NCBI RefSeq assembly: GCF_042648445.1
Contig: NZ_JBHRYB010000013.1
Span: 372,001 to 436,000 of the forward strand
Direction of reading: 5' to 3'
Origin: Bacterioplanoides pacificum
GTDB lineage: Bacteria > Pseudomonadota > Gammaproteobacteria > Pseudomonadales > Oceanobacteraceae
DNA: 64,000 bases
Shown here in pieces: positions 1 to 7,840 of this stretch. Each line of letters starts with the position of its first letter. Within the stretch, counting starts at the first letter, position 1. Below the pieces are notes generated by a model, which was not told where the DNA came from, did not search any database, and worked only from the letters and a program-made list of their open reading frames with translations. The position numbers and the translations under genes were made by a program.

Positions 1-1261
1 CATGATCGGCATAAAACGACTGCAGAAATGCCAGGGTATCCGTGGTGTTTTTATCCATTGGATAACGCACCTCACGACGATAATAATCCGCCAGTAAAAT
101 CAGCAGTTTGGGTAACCGGTAGGCTGACAATGACTGATCGAACAGACGGAACTGACGGGCATCGTACTGATTAAACATCGCTTTAACAGCGCTGGCACCG
201 GCTGAAAAGGCGGATTCCAAACCGGAGTCCGGCGGACAGCTGCGCACCTCACAAGCGGTTAAATCGACGTTAAAATCGGCCGTTTTAAAATTGCTGAGCA
301 AGGTTTTAATCGCGGTCATATTATCAGGTAAACGGCCCAGCAGACTCTGCGGATTAAAATCCGTCAGCCCCAGCCGGGACCAATAATTATCTTTATTAAA
401 ACCAACATTAAGCAGCTCAAAAATCGCTTTACCCAGCGGTTTATGATCGCCGTTGTGATGCACATATAACAGAGGAATTCCTCGCTGCAGGGCCTGCTTA
501 ATTGCCGCCTGTGCCGGAGCCAGCTCGGCGTCATTCCGCAGGTGTTGCGATACCAGCAGAATATCCGGCGCCTGTTCCAGGCAGCCCGCTAACGCCGCAC
601 CGTTACAACTGCTCGCCTCGTTATAACTGACTTCACCCTGATAATGATCATCAAACCAGCTGCGTACCGCGCTCCGATCAGGAAAATAATAACTCTGATC
701 CAGCTGACTGATTACCACTCTGAGCGGCCGCTGGGTACTGCCCGTTACGCCACTGAGCCAGTGCATCGCATTATTCAGAAACTGATCAAACGACTCGTTA
801 TGGCTGGTACGCAGCGGGTTACCACCAAACACCAGATACCGGCTGTTTTCGCTGACCTGACTGCGGCTGCCCGCCACCGCCAGCGGCAGCTGGTGCACCT
901 CATTACCTTCCTGCCAGCTGGAGTTGCTGTACAACACCACATCGTTAAACGGATATTGGCTGGCAATTAATGATGAGTCGTGGCTCGGGTTCCAGCTTAA
1001 CTGGCTCAGGCCACTGCTGCCGCTGCCAAACAGGCTGCGTTTAATACCATCAAAATGACCGACCTGAGCATTAATATCGCTCAGCGCGGCATCCAGCAAC
1101 AATGCTTCATCCTTGATCGGCCGCACGTCGCCACTGCGTAACGCTTTATCCAGTGCACTTTCCTGCACCACCGGCTGGCTGTCGCCAGAACCTCCAGAAC
1201 CACCACAGGCGGTCAGTAATATCAGGCTGCCTAACGTCAGGCACAGGGGTATGATTTTCAT
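1..1261 (-). CDS. ImpA/AcfD-like M60-family metallopeptidase lipoprotein, N-terminal part
   Basis: About 420 residues are read leftward from an ATG at 1261 to the window edge with no stop. The start encodes a lipoprotein signal ending in LLTAC (Cys19), followed by a Gly/Ser linker, so the protein should be lipid-anchored. The rest resembles the N-terminal region of ImpA, the Pseudomonas aeruginosa M60 metalloprotease that cleaves surface glycoproteins: a block with LLYVHHNGDHKPLGKAIFE, an NYWSRLGL segment, and a closing block RREVRYPMDKNTTDTLAFLQ close to the ImpA RYPMDKAADTARFQ region as I remember it. The HExxH catalytic site would lie beyond the window, so protease activity is inferred from family likeness only. 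It belongs to a small patch of exported proteins. Confidence 0.72.
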   Translation of the reverse strand, partial: MKIIPLCLTLGSLILLTACGGSGGSGDSQPVVQESALDKALRSGDVRPIKDEALLLDAALSDINAQVGHFDGIKRSLFGSGSSGLSQLSWNPSHDSSLIASQYPFNDVVLYSNSSWQEGNEVHQLPLAVAGSRSQVSENSRYLVFGGNPLRTSHNESFDQFLNNAMHWLSGVTGSTQRPLRVVISQLDQSYYFPDRSAVRSWFDDHYQGEVSYNEASSCNGAALAGCLEQAPDILLVSQHLRNDAELAPAQAAIKQALQRGIPLLYVHHNGDHKPLGKAIFELLNVGFNKDNYWSRLGLTDFNPQSLLGRLPDNMTAIKTLLSNFKTADFNVDLTACEVRSCPPDSGLESAFSAGASAVKAMFNQYDARQFRLFDQSLSAYRLPKLLILLADYYRREVRYPMDKNTTDTLAFLQSFYADH

Positions 1262-1296
1262 AAGTTATTATTCCCATCCGGTGATTAAAATCAGGC

Positions 1297-1692
1297 TCAT
1301 CGTTGTGATAACGCCTGAATTTCCGCTTCACTCAGGGCTTTGTGATACACCCTGACATTATCAAACGCCTGGCCCGGAGCCAGCTGACAGCGACGCGCAT
1401 CGCCTTCACCGCTGCATTGCAGTGCGGCATGACCACCGACCCGGAACGGCGATCCGCCGCCATACCCAGAACTGTTCATCGCCGCCATAATCGGACCGTC
1501 ACCCGCCGGCAGTGCCGCCGCCGCGCCAATTGCAACGCCGTTTAAATAGCCGCGTAACTGCTGTACCGCAGCCACATCAACTTCCGGCAATACCGGACGG
1601 TCCGGTTCGGCATTAATTTCCACACCGGAACCACCGCCGCCACTGCAGGCCGTTAATAACACCAGGCACGCCACACTCACGAGTTTTTTCAT
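1297..1692 (-). CDS. Small LamG-like lipoprotein, probably internally shortened
   Basis: 131 residues from ATG 1692. A lipoprotein signal ends in LLTAC (Cys16), followed by a Gly-rich linker like that of the next gene. The C-terminal stretch FDNVRVYHKALSEAEIQAL is typical of the end of concanavalin-like LamG domains, where it precedes the terminus. A LamG domain normally needs about 150-200 residues; here only about 80 follow the linker, with a YLNGVAIG segment that matches an earlier strand of the fold. This suggests an internal deletion or a degraded gene, although the reading frame is intact. It lies 35 bp upstream of the ImpA-like gene, same strand. No function can be assigned beyond a surface lipoprotein. 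Confidence 0.5.
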   Translation of the reverse strand: MKKLVSVACLVLLTACSGGGGSGVEINAEPDRPVLPEVDVAAVQQLRGYLNGVAIGAAAALPAGDGPIMAAMNSSGYGGGSPFRVGGHAALQCSGEGDARRCQLAPGQAFDNVRVYHKALSEAEIQALSQR

Positions 1693-1814
1693 GTTTTTTT
1701 CTTATTACTGATCAATAACCGGCGCAAACTAGCACGCCACTGAACAAGCGCTCAATGAATCTGCGAGCCAGTACCGGGGTTATGGTTGTTTTTGCGCGAC
1801 AGTTCACATTGCCG

Positions 1815-2234
1815 TCAGTAATAAAAAAGCCGCTGGCGCTGGCCCAGCGGCTCGTTGGTGATGTTGTTCATATCGAAATACACCATCAGGCGATCGTTAT
1901 GGCTGTAAGAAGAGCTGTTACCACCGTCGATGATATTATTCGAACGCCCTTCACCATCGGCGTCGTATTGCAGGCCGTCAAACACGACATTTTTCTGGGT
2001 AAATTTAGCGACAAAATAACTGTTGTCTTTGCCGTTTGGCACATCGCCATAATAGAAATGGTTATCGTAAGTCGATAATTTCCAGTCGAGCTTGCCATCC
2101 AGACCAACAAAATGATTACCACCTATTTCATGGCCGCTCAGCTCGGTGGTTAAAATATTGTGAATATGCTGCAGTTCAACCCGGCCACCACTGATTATGA
2201 AAGTGGCGTTCAGGGCTATCAGCAGGTGCTTGTC
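1815..2234 (-). pseudogene. Remnant of an exported-protein-like gene, 5' end lost
   Basis: An open frame of 139 codons ends at 1815 and is closed upstream by TGA at 2235-2237. No ATG with a ribosome site was found in frame; the only standard in-frame start I see is a GTG at 2042, which would leave 75 residues. The predicted residues are Asn/Asp/Tyr-rich (for example FDGLQYDADGEG and SHNDRLMVYFDMNN), as in beta-rich secreted proteins. I read it as the C-terminal piece of a decayed gene in the same accessory patch as the two lipoproteins. It could instead be a short gene starting at the GTG. Confidence 0.35.
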
Positions 2235-2286
2235 TCAGTGCTTTGCCAGCTCCCTCTGCGCATTAACCACAAGCGTTATTCCACTT

Positions 2287-2398
2287 ATACCAAGGTATTC
2301 ATGTGTCAAAAAGTAACACCAGGAATAATATTTAAATCATTGTTTTTTAAAGGATTTTAAAAACAGAGGTAACACTCTTTCAGAGTTAATACCAAGGT
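2287..2398. repeat. Two copies of ATACCAAGGT upstream of the symporter pair
   Basis: The 10-mer ATACCAAGGT occurs at 2287-2296 and again at 2389-2398, 102 bp apart start to start, in the AT-rich gap before the DUF4212 gene. The first copy continues as ATACCAAGGTAT, a small palindrome with ATACC/GGTAT arms. A regulator site is possible; no factor can be named. Confidence 0.35.
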
Positions 2399-2419
2399 CT
2401 ATCTTCTTATATAGAGACG

Positions 2420-2462
2420 CCTCCCCTAGCTTGAATGGGCATCTAATAAAAACTAGGAGGGG
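2420..2462 (+). promoter_or_regulatory. Leader hairpin that could cover the ribosome binding site
   Basis: CCTCCCCTAG at 2420-2429 can pair with CTAGGAGGGG at 2453-2462 over ten positions with one mismatch (C-A) and one G-U. The right arm contains the strong AGGAGG site (2455-2460) of the DUF4212 gene, whose ATG is at 2466. The loop would be 23 nt. If it forms, translation of the pair would depend on opening the hairpin. Confidence 0.4.
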
Positions 2463-2465
2463 GTT

Positions 2466-2729
2466 ATGGCTTTTAAGTCAGACGACGATAAACAAGCCTA
2501 TTGGCGCAGAAACATCAGCCTGATGATCAAGTTGCTGATTCTGTGGGCAGTAGTTTCTTATGGCTTCGGTATTCTGCTGCGGGACGTGCTCGATGCAATT
2601 CCTATCGGCGGTGTGGGTTTAGGTTTCTGGTTCGCACAGCAGGGCTCCATTTATGTATTCCTGTTCATTGTGTTCTTTTACGCCAAAAAAATGCGTGAAC
2701 TCGATCGCGAGTTTGGCGTAGACGATTAA
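2466..2729 (+). CDS. DUF4212 small membrane subunit of a sodium/solute symporter
   Basis: 87 residues from ATG 2466 behind a near-perfect AGGAGG. Two hydrophobic segments (about residues 20-40 and 55-75) follow a short charged N-terminus. The YWRRN segment near residue 13 and the gene order, directly before a large SSS-family symporter, identify the DUF4212 family (small partner of the VC_2705-type transporter). The next gene begins 15 bp downstream, so the two are almost surely cotranscribed and the product probably assists the large permease in the inner membrane. Confidence 0.88.
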   Translation: MAFKSDDDKQAYWRRNISLMIKLLILWAVVSYGFGILLRDVLDAIPIGGVGLGFWFAQQGSIYVFLFIVFFYAKKMRELDREFGVDD

Positions 2730-2744
2730 TACGAGGAGCTATCT

Positions 2745-4526
2745 ATGGATCTGCAAACATTAACGTATTTAGTAGTTGGCGCGACCTTCGCGCTCTACAT
2801 GGGGATCGCAGTCTGGGCCCGCGCCGGAACCACGGGTGAATTTTACGCCGCCGGTGGCGGTGTCCACCCGGTTGCCAATGGTATGGCCACCGGGGCTGAC
2901 TGGATGTCGGCGGCCTCGTTTATCGGCATGGCTGGTCTGATTGCGTTTAAAGGTTATGACGCCTCTATTTTCCTGATGGGCTGGACCGGTGGTTATGTGT
3001 TACTGGCACTGTGCCTGGCACCTTACCTGCGTAAGTTCGGCAAATTTACGGTGCCGGATTTTATCGGTGATCGTTATTACTCCAGAACGGCACGTATTGT
3101 TGCTGTTATTTGTCTGATCGTGGCGTCTCTGACCTACGTTATCGGCCAGATGAAAGGCATCGGCGTGGCATTCTCTCGTTTCCTCGATACCGATTATTCC
3201 ACCGGTTTATACGCCGGTATGGGCATCGTATTTTTCTACGCCGTATTGGGTGGCATGAAAGGGGTAACCTACACTCAGATCGCTCAGTATTGTGTGCTGA
3301 TTTTTGCTTACACAGTTCCGGCGGTGTTTATTTCCCTGAACCTGACCGGCAACCCGCTGCCACAGCTGGGCTTCCTCAGTGATACCGCCGACGGAACCCC
3401 GCTGCTGCTGAAACTGGATCAGACTCTGGTCGACCTGGGCTTTGCCGAATACACCGCTCAAAAAGGCGGCAGCTTTAATATGCTGATGTATACCCTGTCG
3501 TTAATGATGGGTACCGCAGGTCTGCCCCACGTTATTATCCGTTTCTTCACCGTGCCAAAAGTATCCGATGCGCGTAAATCAGCAGGCTGGGCATTGCTGT
3601 TTATTGCCATTCTGTACACCACAGCACCGGCGGTAGGCTCAATGGCACGTCTGAATCTGACCAATACCATTCAGAACCCAACACTGGAAGTTGGTGATCC
3701 ACAAGCCAACCTGGTGTATGACGAACGTCCGGACTGGTTCAAAAACTGGGAAACCACCGGTCTGCTGAAATTTGAAGATAAAAACGGTGATGGTCGTATT
3801 CAGTACTACAACGACAAAAATCCGGAGTTTGCCGCCAAAGCAGAAAGTTTCGGCTGGAAAGGCAACGAAATGACGAAGGTCGACCGCGATATTATGGTAC
3901 TGGCCAACCCTGAAATTGCACAGCTGCCAAACTGGGTAATTGCACTGGTGGCTGCCGGTGGTCTGGCTGCGGCGCTGTCAACAGCAGCGGGCTTATTACT
4001 GGCGATTTCTTCCGCTATTTCCCATGACCTGCTGAAAAGCACCTTTATGCCACAGATTAACGAAAAGCAGGAATTACTCGCCGCTCGTGTGTCGATGGCC
4101 GGTGCGATTCTGGTAGCCGGGTATCTGGGGCTTAACCCGCCGGGCTTTGCTGCCCAGGTGGTGGCACTGGCCTTTGGTCTGGCCGCATCCTCCATCTTCC
4201 CGGTACTGATGATGGGTATCTTCAGCACTAAGGTAAACAACACCGGTGCAGTCAGCGGTATGCTGGTCGGTCTGACCTCCACGCTGGTGTATATCTTCAC
4301 CTATAAAGGCTGGTTCTTCGTATCCGGCACCAACATGCTGGCGAACACGCCGGACAACTGGTTCCTCGGCATTGCTCCGGAAGCCTTTGGTGCGGTTGGT
4401 GCGTTACTGAACTTTGCCACCGCCTTTATTGTGTCGAATATGACGGCACCAATTCCGGAAGAAGTCCGCCATATGATTGAAGACATCCGTGTTCCTAAAG
4501 GGGCCGGTGCGGCACAGGATCACTGA
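2745..4526 (+). CDS. VC_2705-type sodium/solute symporter (SSS family)
   Basis: 593 residues from ATG 2745, with AGGAG just upstream. It is a multi-pass inner membrane protein of the sodium/solute symporter superfamily: the GEFYAAGGGVHPVANGMATGADWMSAASFIG segment near residue 35-65 (given here only as a landmark) is the usual first conserved block, and LPHVIIRFFTVP is a family signature. Members with a DUF4212 partner form the VC_2705 subgroup, often linked to acetate or other small carboxylates, but the substrate is not shown by sequence. A hydrophilic insert of about 60 residues (roughly 315-375) carries an EF-hand-like loop DKNGDGRIQYYN at residues 345-356. A terminator follows at 4566-4585. 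Confidence 0.88.
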   Translation: MDLQTLTYLVVGATFALYMGIAVWARAGTTGEFYAAGGGVHPVANGMATGADWMSAASFIGMAGLIAFKGYDASIFLMGWTGGYVLLALCLAPYLRKFGKFTVPDFIGDRYYSRTARIVAVICLIVASLTYVIGQMKGIGVAFSRFLDTDYSTGLYAGMGIVFFYAVLGGMKGVTYTQIAQYCVLIFAYTVPAVFISLNLTGNPLPQLGFLSDTADGTPLLLKLDQTLVDLGFAEYTAQKGGSFNMLMYTLSLMMGTAGLPHVIIRFFTVPKVSDARKSAGWALLFIAILYTTAPAVGSMARLNLTNTIQNPTLEVGDPQANLVYDERPDWFKNWETTGLLKFEDKNGDGRIQYYNDKNPEFAAKAESFGWKGNEMTKVDRDIMVLANPEIAQLPNWVIALVAAGGLAAALSTAAGLLLAISSAISHDLLKSTFMPQINEKQELLAARVSMAGAILVAGYLGLNPPGFAAQVVALAFGLAASSIFPVLMMGIFSTKVNNTGAVSGMLVGLTSTLVYIFTYKGWFFVSGTNMLANTPDNWFLGIAPEAFGAVGALLNFATAFIVSNMTAPIPEEVRHMIEDIRVPKGAGAAQDH

Positions 4527-4563
4527 TCCGCTGATGGATAAGTCCGCCATTTAACGGACTGAG

Positions 4564-4590
4564 AAAACCCGGCCAGTGCCGGGTTTTTTT
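4564..4590 (+). terminator. Rho-independent terminator after the symporter
   Basis: AACCCGGC (4566-4573) pairs with GCCGGGTT (4578-4585) around a four-base loop, followed by a run of T. It closes the DUF4212-symporter unit. Confidence 0.9.
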
Positions 4591-4719
4591 ATGCCCGGAT
4601 GGTGCCACCATCCGCCGGACTCAGAAACCCGGGGCCTGAAACACGTAACAAAACCGACACTTGCCAAGCCTGGCGAAAGCCAACATAGTGAAACCATAGT
4701 GATCAAGGAGAATGATTAT

Positions 4720-6099
4720 ATGGCTGCTACCAAGTCCGCTACCAAGCTGTACGTACTGGATACCAATGTTCTGATTCACGATCCTCAGGCGATCCTGAAT
4801 TTTGAAGAACATCAGGTCGTTATTCCGATGACGGTACTGGAAGAACTGGACAAATTAAAAATGGGCAAGGCGGCCATCGCCACCGACTGCCGTGAAGCCA
4901 TCCGTCAGATCGACCGTATTATCGGTGATGCCACACCGACCGAAATCGCCAAAGGGGTTCCCATTATCCGCCCCGACGGTAACACGCAGGGACACCTTTC
5001 TATTTTGCTGGATCGTTTTGAATCGCCCAAACGAGCCCTGCCATCCGACCTCAACGACAATAAAATTATTAACAGCATGGTCGGGCTGCAGGAAAAATAT
5101 CCGCGTCGCGATGTGATCCTGATCACCAAAGACATTAATATGCGCCTCAAAGCCCGGGGCTGTGGCCTGGGTGCACAGGATTATCAGAACGATCAGCTGG
5201 TCGATGATGTGTCATTACTGGAAACCGGTTATTTCACTTGTGCCGGGTCGTTCTGGGACAGCCAGCAACAGGTTGAAACTTTCCACGACGAAACCGGCAC
5301 CTACCATCGCATTGCACTGACGGACCTGCCGGAAGAGCTCTACCTCAATCGCTTTATTGTGGATGAAAAAGGATTTGTCGGGAAAATTGTCAGCCTGGAA
5401 CAACAGCAGGCCGTGTTACAGGACCTGTCTGGCGAACAACTGCTGAGCCAGAGCGCCTGGGGCCTGTCGCCGCGTGATATTCCACAAGCGCTGGCACTTA
5501 ACCTGTTACTCGACCCTGATGTCCATCTGGTCACCCTGACGGGCCAGGCGGGATCCGGGAAAACCATCCTGGCACTGGCTGCCGCCATCGAAATGACAGT
5601 TGCCACCAGTCAGTTCCGCCGCATTATCGCCACCCGCAGCACCCGGGGGCTGGACGAAGACATCGGTTACCTGCCAGGCACCGAAGCAGAAAAGATGGAA
5701 CCCTGGTTAGGCGCTATTACAGACAATCTGGAAGCGTTACACAGCGATGATGAACATTCACCTTCCAGCGTCGACTACATCCTGCAGAAAGTGCCATTAC
5801 AGTTTAAATCACTGAACTATATCCGCGGCCGTAGTTTCCAGCACAGCCTGATATTAATCGACGAATGTCAGAACCTGACCCCCCACCAGATCAAAACCAT
5901 CATCACCCGCGCCGGAGCCGGCAGTAAAGTGGTTTGCCTGGGTAACCTGGCACAGATCGATACCCCGTATCTCAACCCGATCAGCTCCGGCCTGACCTAC
6001 CTGATCGAACGTTTTAAAGGGTTTGCCCATGGCGGGACCGTTCACCTGGAAGGTTCACCCCGCTCCGAGCTGGCAGAATACGCCGAAAATCATTTATAA
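4720..6099 (+). CDS. PIN domain-PhoH family ATPase
   Basis: 459 residues from ATG 4720, which has AAGGAG at 4705-4710; an upstream in-frame ATG at 4576 lies inside the preceding terminator and is rejected. The first ~150 residues form a PIN nuclease-like domain (YVLDTNVLIHDPQAI at the start, TKDINMRLKARG near residue 140). The C-terminal half is a PhoH P-loop ATPase with GQAGSGKT at residues 275-282, LILIDECQNLTP near 377 (Walker B) and the closing GSPRSELAEYA block. PIN-PhoH fusions are thought to unwind and cut RNA. The gene appears monocistronic. Confidence 0.92.
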   Translation: MAATKSATKLYVLDTNVLIHDPQAILNFEEHQVVIPMTVLEELDKLKMGKAAIATDCREAIRQIDRIIGDATPTEIAKGVPIIRPDGNTQGHLSILLDRFESPKRALPSDLNDNKIINSMVGLQEKYPRRDVILITKDINMRLKARGCGLGAQDYQNDQLVDDVSLLETGYFTCAGSFWDSQQQVETFHDETGTYHRIALTDLPEELYLNRFIVDEKGFVGKIVSLEQQQAVLQDLSGEQLLSQSAWGLSPRDIPQALALNLLLDPDVHLVTLTGQAGSGKTILALAAAIEMTVATSQFRRIIATRSTRGLDEDIGYLPGTEAEKMEPWLGAITDNLEALHSDDEHSPSSVDYILQKVPLQFKSLNYIRGRSFQHSLILIDECQNLTPHQIKTIITRAGAGSKVVCLGNLAQIDTPYLNPISSGLTYLIERFKGFAHGGTVHLEGSPRSELAEYAENHL

Positions 6100-6210
6100 G
6101 CCGGAGAATTGCTCTCTGAACTTTGACGATATAAGAAACCTGAACTATATAACTATGACACTTATATTTTTTAGCCACCCTTCATCCGGTGGCTGATTAT
6201 AAATTCACCT

Positions 6211-6234
6211 ACCTCCGGAGATTCCACGGAAGGT
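6211..6234 (+). promoter_or_regulatory. Possible CsrA/RsmA binding sites over the ribosome binding site
   Basis: CACGGAAG at 6225-6232 matches the CsrA consensus CANGGANG and includes the ribosome binding site of the gene starting at 6238. A second GGA lies at 6217-6219 in CTCCGGAG, 11 nt upstream, a spacing a CsrA dimer could bridge. Binding is inferred from consensus only. Confidence 0.4.
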
Positions 6235-6237
6235 TGT

Positions 6238-6663
6238 ATGAAAAAACTGATTCTGAGTGCCCTGCTGACGGCGTCCGCCACCACGGCTTCTGTAACCGCC
6301 CTGGCAGAAGAAAAAATCTACGAGCTGGAATTTGAAACCGATTCCAACTGGACCAGCCTGGAAATCCGTGACGATGCGGTATTCGTCAATGCGCCGGCCG
6401 GTCAGAGCATGAACGTCACCGCCAAAGACGGGCTGCGTTCCTACACCATTTCACCCAAAAAAATCCACCTGCGCTCCCGTACCCGCGGACTGGTGAATAT
6501 GAATGTGTTCGTTAAATCCAAAAATAACGTTTTGGGTCTGACCATCTGTAAAGGTTCCCCCAGCAGCTACACCTGGATTAAATCTGAACAATCAAAACAG
6601 AAGAACGATCTGAAGAAAAAGGATTATTGTGAACCGGCAGCACTGGTGTTAAACCTTTTCTGA
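6238..6663 (+). CDS. Small exported protein of unknown function
   Basis: 141 residues from ATG 6238 with GGAAGG upstream. A Sec signal peptide covers about residues 1-23 (MKKLILSALLTASATTASVTALA), so the product should be periplasmic or outer membrane-associated. The mature part has two cysteines (in LTICKGS and KDYCEP) that could form a disulfide, and several short beta-strand-like segments. I do not recognise the family. It lies 138 bp after the PhoH gene and ends at a shared palindromic terminator. Upstream at 6118-6143 GAACTT is followed after 15 bp by CCTGA, a weak SigmaE-like promoter. Confidence 0.7.
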   Translation: MKKLILSALLTASATTASVTALAEEKIYELEFETDSNWTSLEIRDDAVFVNAPAGQSMNVTAKDGLRSYTISPKKIHLRSRTRGLVNMNVFVKSKNNVLGLTICKGSPSSYTWIKSEQSKQKNDLKKKDYCEPAALVLNLF

Positions 6664-6674
6664 GTTTCAAAGCG

Positions 6675-6708
6675 CATAAAAAAACCGCCAGCTGGCGGTT
6701 TTTTTATG
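6675..6708. terminator. Bidirectional terminator, 34-bp perfect palindrome
   Basis: The arms 6675-6691 and 6692-6708 are exact inverted copies: seven A, CCGCCAG, then CTGGCGG and seven T. With T runs on both strands it can stop transcription from the exported-protein gene and from the convergent nucleoid-protein gene. Confidence 0.92.
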
Positions 6709-6729
6709 CCTGAGGCAACCACTGAAATG

Positions 6730-7200
6730 TCAGCTGACCTTCCAGGTTTTTACAATTTCAAAACCGTATTCCGCAATCCATTCATCCAGTTGACGTGGGT
6801 TACGCTTAATTTTTTCCACTTTCTCATGGGTGGCCGGATTCTGGTACACACCCACCGCCAGTTTTGGCTTAGGCAGGGTTGAAGGTTTGGTCGCTTTAGT
6901 GCCACCACGCGCTTCCTTGGCGATCACCTTTTCAAAGTGTTTCTTCAGATTTTTATAAATGGAAGACGGTGACTCATTCTGAGACAGGCCAACAATCCAG
7001 TTTTCAATTTTTTCCGCGCGGGAAACGTATAATTCTTCTTCCGTCAGGCTGTTCTGATTGCACAGACGTTTGATCTGAACATCAAACTCTTTAATACCTT
7101 CAAACTTCTTTTCCTGATCCACTTTCAGCTTTTCCAGTTCCTGGATTTTTTGCTGATGCTGCTGGATCTGTTTATCGATATCAGTCGCAAACACGCTCAC
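6730..7200 (-). CDS. MvaT/H-NS-like nucleoid-associated protein
   Basis: 156 residues from GTG 7200, with GAGGT ending 6 nt upstream. The first ~60 residues are a charged coiled coil (DKQIQQHQQKIQELEKLK), the region used for oligomerisation in H-NS-type proteins. A basic Pro/Lys/Thr linker (about 105-118) leads to a C-terminal block, YQNPATHEKVEKIKRNPRQL then LDEWIAEYGFEIVKTW, which mirrors the DNA-binding end of MvaT (YKNP..GE..ET....LKEW.AEYG.E.VE.W). It would bind AT-rich DNA and silence foreign genes. At 156 residues it is longer than MvaT (~124). Assignment rests on this pattern, not on a search. Confidence 0.7.
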   Translation of the reverse strand: MSVFATDIDKQIQQHQQKIQELEKLKVDQEKKFEGIKEFDVQIKRLCNQNSLTEEELYVSRAEKIENWIVGLSQNESPSSIYKNLKKHFEKVIAKEARGGTKATKPSTLPKPKLAVGVYQNPATHEKVEKIKRNPRQLDEWIAEYGFEIVKTWKVS

Positions 7201-7334
7201 TTAGTACCTCGGATATTAGTTAAACGATTAATATAGTTCAGTTAATGAATGACAAATTAATCAATATATTCCCAAGACGGGAATGAAAGGGAGATTGATA
7301 TTAACGGATAACCGCTACGAATAAAACAACCAGT

Positions 7335-7589
7335 TTAACCAAACAACACATCGTCCTGTTGCCACAAATCGATACCACTTTGTTCAGCATTCCGGACGTT
7401 TAATTCCATTTGCACCATATCTGCTAACTCACGTAATTCCACATCCGGTAAGCCGCGCAGATTCAGCTGCCGGAAGATACGTTGTTCGATCAGATTTTTT
7501 TCATAACAACTGCGATGTGCGGGCCCGGTTCCCGGTACCGTCAGGGGCTCCCCGGACAAAACATTTTCACGGCAATAACAACACTTCAT
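7335..7589 (-). CDS. Small zinc-ribbon protein
   Basis: 84 residues from ATG 7589; the longer frame reaching 7652 is not favoured because the Cys motif sits right after this Met, although I see no strong ribosome site. The start KCCYCRENVLSGE and the later GPAHRSCYEK give CxxC...HxxC, a likely single zinc site. A helical C-terminal half (PDVELRELADMVQMEL) follows. Family not recognised. The gap 7590-7840 holds no gene; it has a hairpin at 7791-7813 without a following T run. Confidence 0.6.
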   Translation of the reverse strand: MKCCYCRENVLSGEPLTVPGTGPAHRSCYEKNLIEQRIFRQLNLRGLPDVELRELADMVQMELNVRNAEQSGIDLWQQDDVLFG

Positions 7590-7840
7590 AGCAATACCAT
7601 TACGAAACGTGTGCGCATTGTAGGGAGCACACGCCGACAAACAAGCCAGCAAGCCTTGGGTTATTCCCGCAGCGTTCAGAAACGTCCTGAAGTATAGCTA
7701 TAACTCTTTGATTTTAAAGAAAGTATTTAAGGATCACCGGGTAGTGAAGAAGCGTAGGGAATTGTTACCAAATGCAATTTTTTTAATCTGCCGGCCAGAT
7801 CACGACTGGCCGGTATAACTACCCGGGCAGAAACACCCTA

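Noticed and set aside
4576..4719. N-terminal extension of the PhoH protein
   Set aside because: It would begin within the terminator of the symporter; the ATG at 4720 has the ribosome site and the PIN domain starts right after.
7791..7813. Terminator after the ATP-NAD kinase gene
   Set aside because: CCGGCCAG/CTGGCCGG pair well, but no T run follows on the minus strand; the T run lies on the wrong side.
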